From NCBI GenBank assembly GCA_008973525.1, contig WACJ01000046.1, positions 1,302,001 through 1,366,000 of the forward strand: a stretch of DNA of 64,000 nucleotides. Direction: 5' to 3'. Source of the stretch: Stenopsyche tienmushanensis (lineage: Eukaryota > Arthropoda > Insecta > Trichoptera > Stenopsychidae). Position 1 is the stretch's first letter. Every line of letters begins with the position of its first letter. The notes beneath the pieces are model-generated. The model saw only the letters and a list, made by a program, of their open reading frames with translations, was not told the DNA's origin and ran no database searches. This document shows, one piece after another, positions 13,231 through 26,749 of the stretch. Made by a program: the position numbers and the translations under genes.

Positions 13231-16039
13231 TACATCCAGATTTTTTTTATTCTTTTCTGACTTTCAAAGGACTTATACCACAATATAAAGTCTAACACAT
13301 AGTCTCCACTATAATTTTGTATTGCATTTTTGAAAAACTCGCGGACATACAAAAAAAGAATGTTTAGTAAAGTGATCTATTCAATTTGCCATTTAAAAAG
13401 TGAATTTGATACATCAAAAGTTGCAATTTTTCAGGTTGATCGTCTAGATTCAGATATAACCAGATGAATTTTTTTATCTTAAAAATAAACGTAATTAAGC
13501 ATATAGATAAAAATGAAAAAATCGTTTATATTATTAAATTTGATCTAGAGAAATAAAAGCATCCTAGCTCAGTAAACAGAATATGTATCTTGACAGGGTA
13601 TGGTCGTTTTGAATCTAACTAGGGCAAACAGACTTTTCCATTGCACGTTATTTAAGTTATTATAGAAATAAATACTAATTTTTATGTCGAGAGTCAAATC
13701 AGTATCAAATAAAACAAAAATAACTTCCAGTGACTTTAAAATGCATATGAACTATTATCAGTTAAACTAAGAAACCTACATAAAATGGGTGTACTTAACA
13801 AAGACAAAAGTGCTATAAAACTCACACCTCATTTATTGCTATAGTAGATATCCGTAAACTTTGGTTCAAGTTACAGGAAAATCTTTATCCGGATAAGAGA
13901 AAAAAATCAGAGCTCAAAAAAGTGATAATGGCCATAAATAGTTGTTTCGAGGAGTTAATCGATTTATAATGCTTGGTATTTATAAAATGATATAATTTAT
14001 GATCCCAAACTATCGTCTCACTTCACATTGAATCAATTTTTTGGCTATTGTTATTACGACTCAGCTTCAAAACCAAATTGTGAAAAAATGTTTCACTATA
14101 TCAGTAAGTTTGGAAGATCAAAAATATTCAAATTTCTATTTGTTATATTATTTTTTTATGTTGAAATATTGATGTAGGGCACAAAAATATATAAGCTATG
14201 GGTAATTATACAATGGAAAATGTAACAATAAAAGATTTTCATATTTTAATTATATTTTTTTCTGAATCTTATTTATTTTATTTGATAGTCTTCATCGTCT
14301 TTCTCGTAGATAAATAAAGTTGAACAATACAGTGGTCTGCAAGCTTTGTCGCATCGCAGAGAAACGGAGCATTTATCTAAGCTGGTCATAAAAATTGACC
14401 GACTTAAAGGGAATTGCATGAATATTTATAAAGGGAACTGAAGTTCCCTTTCCATTAAAAGATTATGGTGGGATCAAAGGAGCTCAGTAGAGGACTGGTC
14501 TTCTATCCGCCGGAGCAGTTACTTGAACCAATAGATATCTAAATTCTTCATTCAATAAATCTTCACTGCTCGTATTGAAATTTGGATCAATACTCAGATG
14601 CTAGAGGGTAATATCAAAATAAAACACTTCATATAGTGGGCGATTTGCTTGCTGTATATTAATGCGTAATTGAATCATTCCGGAAATACCGAGGCAACCA
14701 AATATATGCATTCAATTACCAATGTAAACTGTTCTGTATTTATACACACGTTTGTTTAAGGCTTAACACAACATCCATGCATAAAATAAATAAATAATTA
14801 AATTTACATAAATATCAAGCTATGATTCGGCTTTCATAAGTTTGCACATTTTGTACTTTGCGTTGCATTTTTTGCAGAAAAATTCTGGTATAGTTCCAAA
14901 TGTGTCACGTTACATTTAGCTGATATGGTAAAAATGTAGGAATATATTTCATACATTATGTGAGCAATTCGAAGATAGTCAGATGCCAAAAATGTGGTCG
15001 GGCTCTTTAGTCCTTATACAGTTTTCCAATGAACATATGACTATCAATACATAACGTATTTAGTACATATAAATGTGAATTTTATTTAACCAAACATAAT
15101 TTTCATCTTACGCTTACATGTTAATTAATGTGAAATATTGGGCATTATTCAGCAGAATTTTTGCAAATATTAAAAAATCTGATGCAATGATAATGACTAT
15201 TAATCAAATGTGTGTATCAAGATTATTAAAAGTATTAATTATAAATACATTTTGGCGGATTTTTATTATTTTATGCGCCAGATGAATATCCCTGGTCAGG
15301 ATCGTTCAATTCGTTTAATCTTTATTTTGTCTGCTCCTAAATGCCACTATAAATTGCATCTGTCTCCAATTCGCTTTATTACTTCCTGAATTCAATGGGT
15401 CTATATATTTTTATGGTTTTCAAAAACACATCGACGTTTATGCAAAAACAGATATTAAAATGGCCTTTAATCGGTAATTTTCTCGGAAACAACCCTATAT
15501 AAACGTCTTAATACCCTTAAAATACGCTATCCATTTATATTTTCTTATAATCCAAATTAATTTTCTGGAATGCGACCTAAAATCCTATTATAATATATTT
15601 TTCGTTTTGAGCTACCATCAATTCAAACACACTTTATATTTTTCGCCCGTATCACGTTCTTATTGTAATATTGATATCATTTATACAACTTTATGAATAA
15701 ATAGTTGGAATTGTAGTTCAAACATCTTGGGTTCAAATCTATAGAAAAGTTAGCTAGTGATTACATTTTAAAACGTATATATTCGCTATAAAAACCATAC
15801 CATAATGACCAATCATTTCAGCCCAATAGAAGAGACTATAAAAAGATATGTAGAAATATTAAAATTTAATACAGCATATCTTCGTTTGAATGCTTTTGTG
15901 TTGAATTTTGAACTTCATCATTCAATCAAAGCTTATTGATTTTGGCGATATATGTTTCTTATTGTACATTTCATTAGGAGGGTTAAATGAAACGAGCTTT
16001 GTTTCTGAATTTGAATCTTAAGTTTATTTATTAAGACTA
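13231..16039. other. AT-rich DNA with one strong palindrome
   Basis: No gene or RNA seen. The only structure is the 22-base palindrome at 14430-14451, listed separately. Short balanced stretches occur near 14380-14530. Confidence 0.5.
14430..14451. repeat. 22-bp perfect palindrome
   Basis: AAAGGGAACT, then a two-base centre GA, then AGTTCCCTTT: ten perfectly complementary bases per arm. It could be a DNA hairpin or a dimeric protein-binding site, or chance; no flanking target duplication is visible. Confidence 0.7.
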
Positions 16040-16390
16040 ATTTTGTCGGTGATTAAGGACGGTTCCCCGGTTTGGGAATAATGTAAGATGTCCTTAATAG
16101 GCAAAGGGATACCGTGTCGACTTACCTCATCATTAGGGCCCCCATTTATAACATAGCAAGAGTGGAAAGTTGAAGGGGTTTCCATGGCACTTCACAAGGG
16201 TACCTCTAACACACAAAACCCTATACCTTATTATCGTCCAATGGCGCACACAAACTTTTACCAAAACGGATTACGGTGCTTTAATGAGAAAATTAATCGA
16301 TTGCCGCATGACACATTATTGGATCTCTAAATCACGTTGCTGGACCTAAATTGACTGATCGGATACGGTAATGGGCCATTAGTCCATTTT
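16040..16390. other. GC-richer non-coding island
   Basis: Contains GGACGGTTCCCCGGTTTGGG near 16058 and CATTAGGGCCCCCATTT near 16130. No open frame. It may be an old repeat or a conserved element. Confidence 0.25.
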
Positions 16391-18275
16391 ACACTACTGA
16401 TCTATTCAAGATTCAAAAGATGAAGAATAATTTCTGATTTACCATAATTTTGATGATTTGAAATTTTGGATTACCTAATTACAATTTAGAAAAATATATT
16501 TGAGAACTCAAAATATTATTTTTAAAAACACTCAAAGGAATTATGTTATCATCATAAATAATAGGGCATCAAGCATAATTTCATAATTGATGCAATTTTT
16601 ATTTAAATGTCATTTAATTCTTAATAATCCTTAATTATTGAGTCCTTATTTTAATGTTTTGGTCTTTTGTCCTTTTGGTTTGAAATTCAAACCAGTAATT
16701 CTATACTTTATAAAACGCAAATTAGCATAACACAGTTTATCATAGGAATTTTATGTTAAGAGTACTATAATATGCGAGATGTTTTAAGTTGCTTGGGCAA
16801 TCCTTTTTATGGGACTATTGTCAATCATTTAAACATGATTTTTAATAGTGACATATTTTTTTAAATTTTAGTTAAGATTTGCATAGTTCTTGAATCAAAG
16901 TTTATAAATATCCACTATATACAACGAGTAGATATTTATGTTGTTAATATTTCATCATTCTTCATATGTGCACTCCATACAATATAGATGACAATGCTTG
17001 AAACATAAAATCACTACAAAAAAAAATATAAATCCACAAGCATATAAGTATATGTCCCATTATTTATTATGTAGGACTTCATAACAAAAAAGCATTTTAT
17101 TACGTAAATACATAAGAAGAAAAATGAAATATATATGAGCCCCGTCGAGTTATCCCAGAAATAAAAGGCATTTTCAATTCTTCTGAAGTTAATATTTTAT
17201 TAGCGAACGTCCTTGGCGGATTTCAGATTTCCGTTTTGACCCTTTGATGTTGGGTAATCAAAGGTTCGGCCTATTAATAGGGAGTATTGAGCTCTGATAC
17301 ATCATCCTTTGACGTCAGGTCTCTTCAGAGTGGACTACAAGGTGTCAGTTCAAATTGATACGATCCAAACAATAATCCCGTATGGGATCAGGCAGGAAAA
17401 TTATAAGGATTGGATTAACATGATATTATATAACAATATGATACTGTATACGATGTTTGACCATAGGTTCAAACAGATTCCTACTCAATTATAGGTCAAG
17501 GAGTATCATATTTCACCCTTGAAAATTATAGGATGTGATTGAGACGGAATTTTATCATAATATATTTTGACACCACTTTGACCTCAAATGTTTATCACTT
17601 TCTGCATTCATCTTAATTTGCCATTTAAAGGCATGCAGATGAAATATTATAGAAAAATATATATTTATACCAACAAATGTTATATTAAATCGATGCCAAA
17701 ACATGTTGTGACAAAAACCTTAGAAATCCTTAAGAAATAATGAATGTGAATACGTAAGGGGATTGATGGCACGAAAATAGAATAATGGATAATAAAGAAG
17801 GGATCCTCTAAAAAGGGCTATTTCAGGTAGGTTGCCATTTGTATGCACAAAAATTATCTCTATAGAAAAGTTTACTCGACTCTCCAGCCACCTTTACTCG
17901 ATTTTTTTTGCAAGTTTGAATTTTAACAACTAGTCAGTATTTATTATTATTTTAGTTAAATATAATATAGATGACGTCTATGTTAAAATAATGTTTTTGG
18001 AGATGGTATTTATAGGGTTAATATAATATCACACACAAATATAACGACGATAACAATAATTTAAAGTCCTTTTATTTAAAAACCAAAATTTAATTATTAT
18101 GAAATAGGGCAGACATTGTAACAGCATACTACCGCAAACCTTTACATGATAGGTCGTCATAAAATTGCAACAGTCGATGGTAATTCGTTTCACACAGCTT
18201 CATTTTTAGTGTGGCATCATATCGTTCAGCCGACGTTAAACCAAAATCCAACTATAAAGTAATAAAATAGATTGA
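16391..18275. other. AT-rich DNA with small balanced patch
   Basis: No gene seen. At 17195-17350 a more balanced patch contains a hairpin, CCTTTGAT then ATCAAAGG eight bases later (about 17239-17262). A 61-codon frame at 17309 has no recognised motif. Confidence 0.45.
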
Positions 18276-18345
18276 GTCGGGGATCGTCAACCTTTCTGAA
18301 CGATGCGCCCTCGGTAATTTTAGAAATTACCATGTACGTTCACTT
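18276..18345. mobile_element. hAT-like terminal fragment
   Basis: GTCGGGGATCGTCAACCTTT followed by CTGAACGATGCGCC resembles the termini of hAT non-autonomous elements whose ends read like GGGTCGGCAACC. Only one end is visible and the boundary is approximate. Confidence 0.3.
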
Positions 18346-19259
18346 TCTTTATACCACATACTCACGACACAACCTTCTTCATTTCGCTTGCATTTTACAA
18401 CCTTCGTCATAAAAACGGCGTTTAACTCGGAAGGTTTCATCTATTTCTTATACTGGTCTCTTTTGAATGCTGACAGACCCAACATTCTCATCTATTCCAA
18501 GTTGTATTTTAACTATATGATGGTACCATTTAACAAGATGGTTTTAATCCAAAATTAACACTATTTCGCATAGACGACATTGATACTAGAGATTAAAAGC
18601 ATAATTAAATTTTGTTCTTACACTTATAGAATGTTCACCATGTACACTATTCATATTTATCACTGCAGATCTAACAGATTCGTCGCACAAAAATAAAAAA
18701 TATATAATATAACGCGTTTGTATTCATTATCTATATTGATTTTCTATGAGTACTATTATGCGTCTGATGTTTACGAAAATTGGCGAAAGACTGACTAAAG
18801 CATTAATAAAGTGACAACAAATTTCGACATGGTCGAAATCTAATATTAAATTGTTATTTACACTATTTAAAAATGCGCACGAACTTTTGGACTGACTTGA
18901 TAAATAGGCTTGATTGACAATACAATCTCATTCAAATTAGAATATTTTCCAAATTTAATTCCAATGACTTTAAAACATAATAGTATAATAGATAATTAAA
19001 ATTTCACTGTGAATATTTTTGAATTAATATCAACGATTACATTTTTGAATGCGAATTTTTTAAAAAAATAGGTTTTTATATTGATCCAAATACTATTATA
19101 TTATACTTCGTTGCTGTTTAATTTGTATCTAAAATCGAGTTACATGAATTTTACGTCCATTTTTCATTCGAAACATTTCCCTATAAATATATTAAATCAT
19201 GGGATAAGCGTTTCCCAAACATCGTTAAATAGAATTATTTAATTATAGGTACAAACTTG
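18346..19259. other. AT-rich DNA, no feature seen
   Basis: No gene, RNA or repeat recognised. Confidence 0.55.
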
Positions 19260-19700
19260 AACTGCCAACTCTGCAAATATTAAACGAATAAACGGTACTT
19301 CGACGAACGGCCATCCATAAATTATGCTGTAAAATCAATTTTTATCGGGGAAACGCTATGGAGTACGGGACGACAGGTTCTACCCCCTTCTCCATCCCAA
19401 TCGTCGCCCACCACAGCTGGTCAATATTGTCATAATCTGCGTATGTAATCGGCTTCAAAAATGTCTGACGTCATTGATGTCCTTGATGTTTAGTCCAGTA
19501 TTTATGAACACATTCGGCGAAATACGATCGACATCCTGGCGTAACCCAATGAATGCCTTCCGGATTCTGAATGGTTCTTGCTTCTAGGATAATCGGGTGA
19601 GTCCATTGACTAATTTAGCACAACCGATCTCTGTCTACTGCGTCTAATTGTACTGATTCTACTCGATGCGTATTGCTTTGAGATGGGCACCGTGGCAAAA
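19260..19700 (-). other. GC-richer island, possibly an old coding relic
   Basis: The stretch is GC-richer than its flanks. On the minus strand it gives moderately long frames interrupted by a few stops, including a peptide reading GIHWVTPGCRSYFAECVHKY (about 19548-19489). That could be decayed coding sequence, perhaps of a transposable element, but I cannot match it to a family. The alternative is an ordinary non-coding island. Confidence 0.2.
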
Positions 19701-20034
19701 AAAGAAGATTTCATTTTCTGGATATAAAAATCAATCTATGCTTTGAAGTAAAAATATGAATTAAAACAAAAAAAATATCTGTATCTATTTTTACATATTA
19801 AGCAATTTTTCAATCCCTCCCTTATAAAATGCTTTTAAGTATTCATTGAAAATGAGTCAAGGCGCTTTTGTACGACTTTAAATTATGTAAAAAAAATCAA
19901 TTCGAAATGAATACTCGACCTGAAATGATCTAAAAGCACCATATCAGGTAAATAAGCTTCATTTTCTCCGCTGTAACTATTTTGCTAGATTTTAATAATT
20001 CGTAATGAATTATTATAGCTTAAAGTCTTCAAAT
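19701..20034. other. AT-rich DNA, no feature seen
   Basis: No gene or RNA recognised in this short AT-rich interval between the island and the retrotransposon tail. Confidence 0.5.
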
Positions 20035-20840
20035 ATCATCATCATAGTGCAGCCACTAACAGTCCACTGCAGAACTATGGATCTCTTCAATATCCATTTA
20101 TAGGAAGGGATTACATCCATTTCGTCTGTATCATACATTCACCTCCTCATTCGCTCGATATTGAAGGTAGCATTACCACCGAGTTTTATTTCGAGCGCTC
20201 ACCCAATGGGTATCCTGAATGAACATATTGACGAACGCCTTCGCGATCGACTCGATAGGGAGTGTAGGAGGTTTGTAAAGACTGGGTAGTTTTCATAGAG
20301 AGATTGTGGAAAACTACTCTAGATAACCTTTTTGATTCTACTAGAAAAGACTTTCTGGAGTGTAAGGAGTCCAGTCCTCCTTTCCCTCGCTAGGGCGTTA
20401 CCGGGGTAGGGTGAAGACATACGTGACGCTTAAGATTCGCTCCTACACCAACTGAGGGTGTCTCCCTGTCACCTTATAACTCACCCTAGCGAATTCGAGA
20501 CTGAGTGACTTCCTGTTTCAGGTTGACCCTCTCAGTTCGACAATTCCAAAACGATATAGAAGTCAACGAAAAACAATGCTATTTACGTTGCAAAGTGAAA
20601 TTCTTCATATGCATCTTCTCGAGGCCATTTCTTTGATGTTCTTCTTGTCCTTGTTCTATTCCTAAATATTCTTGGTTCCGAACCGATAAGGTTCATCATA
20701 CTCCATATTGCTGGGTAGGGTCGATTATGTAAGAGATAGCGAGTGGCAAGCTAGCCATGGTTTGTAAAATTAGTAGTGAATATTAAATAAACTGAATATC
20801 AACTTGCTGCTAGATGAGTGTTTAATCTGTATATAAGTAT
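20035..20840 (-). mobile_element. Non-LTR retrotransposon 3' end (copy 1)
   Basis: Read on the minus strand, this segment aligns by eye along its whole length with 42227-43014 and ends in AGTGGCTGCACTATGATGATG, a trinucleotide (ATG)n tail. Simple-repeat 3' tails are known for several LINE clades, including RTE. An upstream frame gives GSEPRIFRNRTRTRRTSK and then, in the same frame, a C-terminus with DAYEEFHFAT and a stop. Its counterpart is readable in the other two copies, so it looks like the C-terminus of a retrotransposon protein. About 540 bases of 3' untranslated sequence follow. The copy is 5'-truncated. The clade is not determined. Confidence 0.55.
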
Positions 20841-23301
20841 TATCTTCAAATATAAACAATCTTAAATATCACAAAAGTATTCTGATCGGCATTTTTTACT
20901 ATGGGTAAGTTCAGGATATACTGATGCTACTGTCTTAGACATGCTGATTGTAAACATCTTAATGTGTATTTATTATTATCTACTTGAAATCGATATTTTC
21001 AATGCAATATATTGTTTCGTTAATTTATAATTTCGTTCAAATTTGCCCAATCAAATCAGGTCGTTATTCTAAAAAAAAGCGTAATTAATAGTCTTCTGTG
21101 ACAAAAAATCTAATAGCCTAAATAAAGTTCATTACTATCATAAAAATATTTGTACACGACATATCTATTCCAGCAAATTTTTGAATTAATGAATACCCAT
21201 TTGAAAAGCAATCAATACTCTTGACACCAATCTTTCACTAACTTTAGACATGTCCAATTTAACATAAATAACCCAATCTGTTCATATGCCTGTATACTAT
21301 TTGAGGCACATTAATTTGCCTATCTATCAAAATTAAGTGTTCTACTCTTTGACATATTCATTTGGAAGTCACTTTTGCAGAATGCCGAGAATAAGGCCAT
21401 CTTTAACCGATTATCTTCTCTGCTTAAACTGCTTGCTTCAAAACTTTACTTTGTATTGTAATGAAATAGATACGCTGTAAACTTTTACAATGCATTCCAG
21501 CATCTCCTTTGACTTCTTACTTCCTTATGTACAAAGTTTTAAAACTGATCTTGAACTCCAAATTGATCAGAATTTATACTCAAATAAAACTAAAAAATTA
21601 GTCTCAGCATGCGTAAATTTCTGCCAAATAATTTCTTAATTATTGATCTTTGTATATTATCCCAAGATATTCGAACAATGTTAAAAGCTAATATTTTTTT
21701 CCAGGAAAATTTTACAACCTCGTACTTTTTTTCTTATTTTAATTAACAGTCAAAAATTATATTAATAACGCTACAATAAAATATTAAGATGTTCTAAATA
21801 TATAATATTATAGTATATTCTTATTGGAATTTTTGAAGAGATTTAAATATATCTATGTATTTTTATTCCAAGTGTTAATATTTTTTATTTGTATGTTTTA
21901 TCCTCAATTCAATAAATTACTTCTCACAAAAGAATTTTCTTATAAATAAAGTAAATCCGTCGAGTAATTTCAAGTTGTTCCAAAATAACTCTCCATATGG
22001 AAGGAAGCCTCAATTCGGTCGATTCGTTTATTTGGACGAACAAAACTACTTTCGAGTTAAATTGCCAAGTTAACTAACACAATTGTGCTTATTATGCTGA
22101 GGAACATGCCCAAATTTTCGTAGAGTACCAATTATATGCTTCAAGAGCTCCGGCTAAAATCGTGCCTCTTTGAAAAATAAAATAAAATTTACAATTCACT
22201 TACACAGAATCTACACGAAACAAATTATATTTCAGCTTTCTGAAATTTAATCTTTTTGGGCACTCTGTGCGAAAATTCAGCTTTTCTCCAGAATCAAGGG
22301 ATTGAATCTGGTTCCTTGGGTGTCGCGGTCAACGATGAACGTTACTATGCTTTCAGTTCACTTCCCTTTTGTAAGAACTCTCAGTGCTACATTATAACGA
22401 AATTATCCATGGTTTCAAACGACTGCCAGATATTTAAATTGATATATTTTAAGGGCATATTTAATTCATATGAAATGTAAATGATTTTTCTAATTAAATT
22501 TGCGGATTTTAATATTGAAATACTTGATGTAAAGAGTGTTAAAAATATTGCAATTTTTTTTAAATAAATGTATAGAGAAACACTATAATAAAAAATATAA
22601 TTTTGTTGCTTCGAAGATATAAGTATAGAATGCCTTAATCACAGTTGGCGCTAAAAAATAGACGGATGGAGACTTTTCCCGTTTACTTTTGCTCATCTTC
22701 CAGCTGCAAAAAACAGCATCATCTTTATAGCTGGGATTTTCAAAAAGCATTTCCTTGCTTATGTTCTTCCGTGTCGTAAACTTTGTCTCCACTTCCTCAT
22801 TTGATGTCGTGCTTTCTTTTTAAATTCTATCAAGTTCTTACGCTATCGTTTTCCCTCATCAGTATATAATCCGCAATAATTATGAGATGAAGTAATACTA
22901 TTTTCAATGGACAACATGGTTAAATGGTTCTATGACAGCATCGTGTTGTGTAAACCCAAATACTAATTTCAAAAATAAATTTCTAATCAACAAAACAGGA
23001 ATTATACAAATACTTTAATAACATCGATCAGCATTTATAATCCTACTTTTTTGGCTCATTTTTTCAAGTAGTTTTTAGGTTTTCATCACTGCTAGACTTT
23101 TCAATATTTTAGGATTCTTTAAAATTAAGAAGCCCATTAATTACGATTTGATTACTCACTATTTTTCTTCTTATTTTAAAGTTTTTTCCATCAAAATCAC
23201 TTTCTACAGAAAAATGTTATAATTTATCAGCCAATTGTAAGTGTTCATTTACTTTGGCAAGTATTATATAGGCTGACGAGATTTTTCACAGACATTAATA
23301 C
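20841..23301. other. AT-rich DNA, no feature seen
   Basis: No gene or RNA recognised. A slightly balanced patch around 21980-22400 holds a 74-codon frame (22256-22480) with no domain. Simple AT tracts are frequent. Confidence 0.5.
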
Positions 23302-23303
23302 TA

Positions 23304-24587
23304 TTGGGTTGGTGCAAAAGTTAGGGCCGTTTTTGACATATACAATTAAACATTTTTTTTTTAGACTTGTAGTATTTATTTAATCAATTATATAATTTCT
23401 ATCTATTCTTATAACCTTCTCCTATCTTTCTATCAACTTTTTAATACCATTAGTGTAAAATTCCGTGGATTTTGATGCGAAAAATGTAGTAAGGGATGTT
23501 TTTATCTGCTCTATTGTATCAACTTTTTTATCATTTAAAACATTTTGCAGTGATCGGAATAAATAAATATCGGAAGGAGCAAGATCTGGAGAGCACGGTG
23601 GATGCTTGATAACATCCCAATTCAACTCATTTAGCTTGTGTTGGGTCATCAAAGTCTTACGTGGTCGCGCGTTGTCGTGATGAAACACTACCCCTTATCT
23701 GTTTACCAATTCTGGTCTATTCTTTTGAAGGGCGATGTTCAATTTGGATAATTTCTGACAATATCGTTCTGCTGTAATTGTCTGATTGGGTTCCAAGAGT
23801 TCAAAATACACAATACCCTTACAATCCCACCAAACACAAAGCATAACTTTTTTTTGTGGATTTCGGCCTTCAAAGTTGAAAATGGGACTTGTCCAGGTAT
23901 AGCCCAATGTCTTTTTCTTGTCACGTTGTTGTACACGACCTATTTCTCATCTTCCGTTACTAAACGATGCAAAAAAGGTTCACATTTTTGTCTCGCACTC
24001 AAAATAACGCACGTTGAAACACTATCCAATAAATTGGTAGCCGACAATTGATGAGGAATCCAAACGTCGTACCGCGAAACCATCCCCATATCCTTCAAAT
24101 GTCTTAATACGATTCTTTGGTTGACTCCCATCATCGACGCGATCTCCCTGGTGGTTAGACGTGGATTGGTGTCAATTATGACTTTAAACTTGTCGTCATC
24201 AGACTTCAATGGCCGCCCGATATGTGGTTTATCAATTAGTGAAAAATCCCCAGATCGGAATTTTGTAAACCATTTTCATACCTGTCGAATTTTGATGACA
24301 TCTATTCCATACACTTCGCAAATGTTTTTGGTTTTCACACTCGCGGTATTGTCTTTTCGGAATTCATAAAGTAAACAATGACGTAAATGCACTTTTCGAC
24401 CGACATTTTGAAAAAATACAAGGGCTTTTCACTGTACTCTGGCCAGGCCAAAACTGAATAGAAAGTAGAGGAAAAGCATCCTTTATACAATGGAATCATT
24501 TAAAAGAAGATGCTATTCATCATTTTTGAAGAATTTTGTTTTTACCTAGGATCATAAAATACGGCCTTAACTTTTGCACCAACCCAA
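23304..24587 (-). mobile_element. Mariner transposon, full-length but inactive
   Basis: 1,284 bp, the normal size for a mariner. It starts TTGGGTTGGTGCAAAAGTTA and ends in the inverted copy of the same 20 bases, and is flanked by TA on both sides (23302-23303 and 24588-24589), the target duplication of the Tc1/mariner superfamily. The terminus resembles cecropia-type mariners such as Hsmar1. One end reads AGTTAGGGCC and the other AGTTAAGGCC, so few differences have built up in the ends. It carries the transposase pseudogene described separately. Confidence 0.93.
23422..24406 (-). pseudogene. Mariner DD34D transposase pseudogene
   Basis: The predicted start is the ATG at 24404-24406, beginning MSVEK. 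A frameshift follows within a few codons, then a stop at 24276-24278 where Trp is expected (TGG to TGA), a TAG at 23940-23942, a frameshift near 23905 and a TAA at 23695-23697. The parts are in canonical order: an N-terminal helix-turn-helix region, TREIASMMGVNQRIVLRHLK, VTEDEK, then CVWWDCKGIVYFELL with the second catalytic Asp, HHDNARP, and HPPCSPDLAPSDIYLF. Exactly 34 residues separate the Asp of HDN from the Asp of PSD, which defines DD34D mariners. All three catalytic positions are readable, yet the gene cannot make a full protein. Confidence 0.92.
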
Positions 24588-24589
24588 TA

Positions 24590-26749
24590 TTATGTTATTC
24601 ATTTTTTAAATCAAGTATTTTTCTTGCTGCACCCCATATAAAAACTTAAAAAATAATCCCTTAAATCCACGACAATGAATAAGACCTTACTTATTTTAAT
24701 TCAAACATAATTCAGTGACTTAGACAGTGGTTTGTAAACGTATTATAAAATATAACTTTAAAATGGAGTTTATTTGTAAACATGATATTTCTTTGAAATC
24801 CATTCGATTTTTTACCGTGTATTTAAAAATATCAAAAGGTTAAGGTCAAAGCGTTGTCCTCACTTGACATTAATTGACCCATATAATACATGTCTATATG
24901 GAAGAATTTTTCTTTTTTTTTCTCTCTCCCTTCAATATTCTGCTTTGAGCTGATCCTTTTCATATTTTCACTTTGAGTTCGCTCAAAGGAAATATATTGC
25001 GATATCTTTGTGATCCCATTAGATATCATTCCAAAGGTCTTCTTTGCGACGCAGCCACTTGAGGTCAGACGAACACGGGAGCTATCTAATACATGAAAAC
25101 TCTTTTGTCGAACGATTTTCATTGTCTCGTGTTAATGGAGCGATTTTTGATTGTCTGAGTCACGCGTCAGAGGTGGGTCTGTTAGCTTTTGTGAAAGCTT
25201 AACTACGATCTGGAAAGGGGTTAGCTTAAAGCTCTAGCAGAAATGAAATGTCGGCAAAAATCACGGGAACTAGTTAACGGCAAGTGGAAACCATTGTTAC
25301 GAGCAATTGGTGATTTTATTGGAAGGGTGATGAATTTGTGGTGAGTGGGTGTATTCCTTTCCAACAATAAATTATATTTTTCCAGAGAAATGTTCAGTCC
25401 TTTCGTATACAAGGTATTTTTGACATTTTTTCAAAACGTATACTTATACTATAAATTAATGATGTTATTTTTTTTAAATTATCACCTTTAGTACAGATCA
25501 TTATCTATATAAAATCTTTATTTTCAGATGGTAATAATTGTGAGTTTTAATGAAACATACATAATTTCCAAGTTCTTACCCTAAATCACAAACATGACCT
25601 AAATAGGTCTTTGTCTTTTTTAGGACATTCGTTGCTACGAATTATTACTTCAATTCTAAATAAATAAATAAAAAAAATCTTATGTCCGATCATAAATATC
25701 TACTTCCTAGAAACAAAGATTCAAAAATATTTTGCTTACGAATTTTGGTACTTTTATTATTTAAACTACATTTCATGGAATCTTACATTTATTTGATTTC
25801 GTATATCATTTTTTGGTAAATAGTGATTGAATTTAGTGAACATTCTCATAAAAAAATATTAATATTGTGTTATTTTCAATAGATTTCCCTTAATTTGGGT
25901 CACCAATAACATTAAAAAAAAATACTACCGAGTTAATGATCATTTTGAGTGTATTCACAAAAAATCTAATAGTCAAATAATTTTCATAAATATTGCATTT
26001 TTTAGTATAATTAATACTTTTTATGACTTGTGCAAATTATAATCCATTGATGTTTAATGAAAACTAAAACGTATTTGGTAACACTTTATCTGGTGCACCA
26101 ATTTTTATTTATTTTCAATACTTTCATAGTTTCAGGAGGATTAATGAGAAAAATATCCCTACATATAGAAGATCCTTTGAACTGTAGCAAGTGGAGCTTT
26201 TGTTTGGAATTGAAATCCCCTCTTTACAATTTAGTACATCCTTTCAAAACTTTATTTCATCTGTTTGCTCGTACAGCTCCACATGCAAATATATTCCATT
26301 TGCTTTCAGTTTTAAAACTAATTTTGAGCTTGTGAAAAAATATCATAGGCAGCTAATGAGAAATGTCATATGCAGAAAAAAATCATCGCACCCAATAAAA
26401 TAATGAAAAGTGGATAATAAAAATACTTTTTGATTTACTGTGAATGTTATTAAGATAAACAATGCACTTAAATACCACGCTTATTATTTAATCGAAATGA
26501 TAACTTTTACAATCTATATGATTTCCCAAACTCTACAAATCATGAGCAGTTAGTGAACTAAATTCAATTGGCAGCAAATAGTTTATTTGGTCGAATACGA
26601 TACTTCTGTATTTCAATATCAAATAATGACACAAGCTACTCGATCATATTTCCACTGACCATCAGTTGATTAACAAAAACGGTAATATCAATTATCATTG
26701 GTGCTAAAGTCCTAAATTACTAAGCTAACTTTGAGTATTCCCTTTGTTG
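24590..26749. other. Non-coding DNA with a GC-richer patch
   Basis: 24830-25420 is more balanced in composition, including GGTGGGTCTGTTAGC near 25170 and a GAGTGGGTGTATTCC stretch near 25340. Minus frames of 96 and 63 codons cross it without recognisable domains. From 25440 to 26749 the DNA is AT-rich and I see nothing. Confidence 0.4.

Noticed and set aside
24121..24369. 82-codon plus frame inside the mariner
   Set aside because: It is antisense to the transposase and arises from its codon structure.
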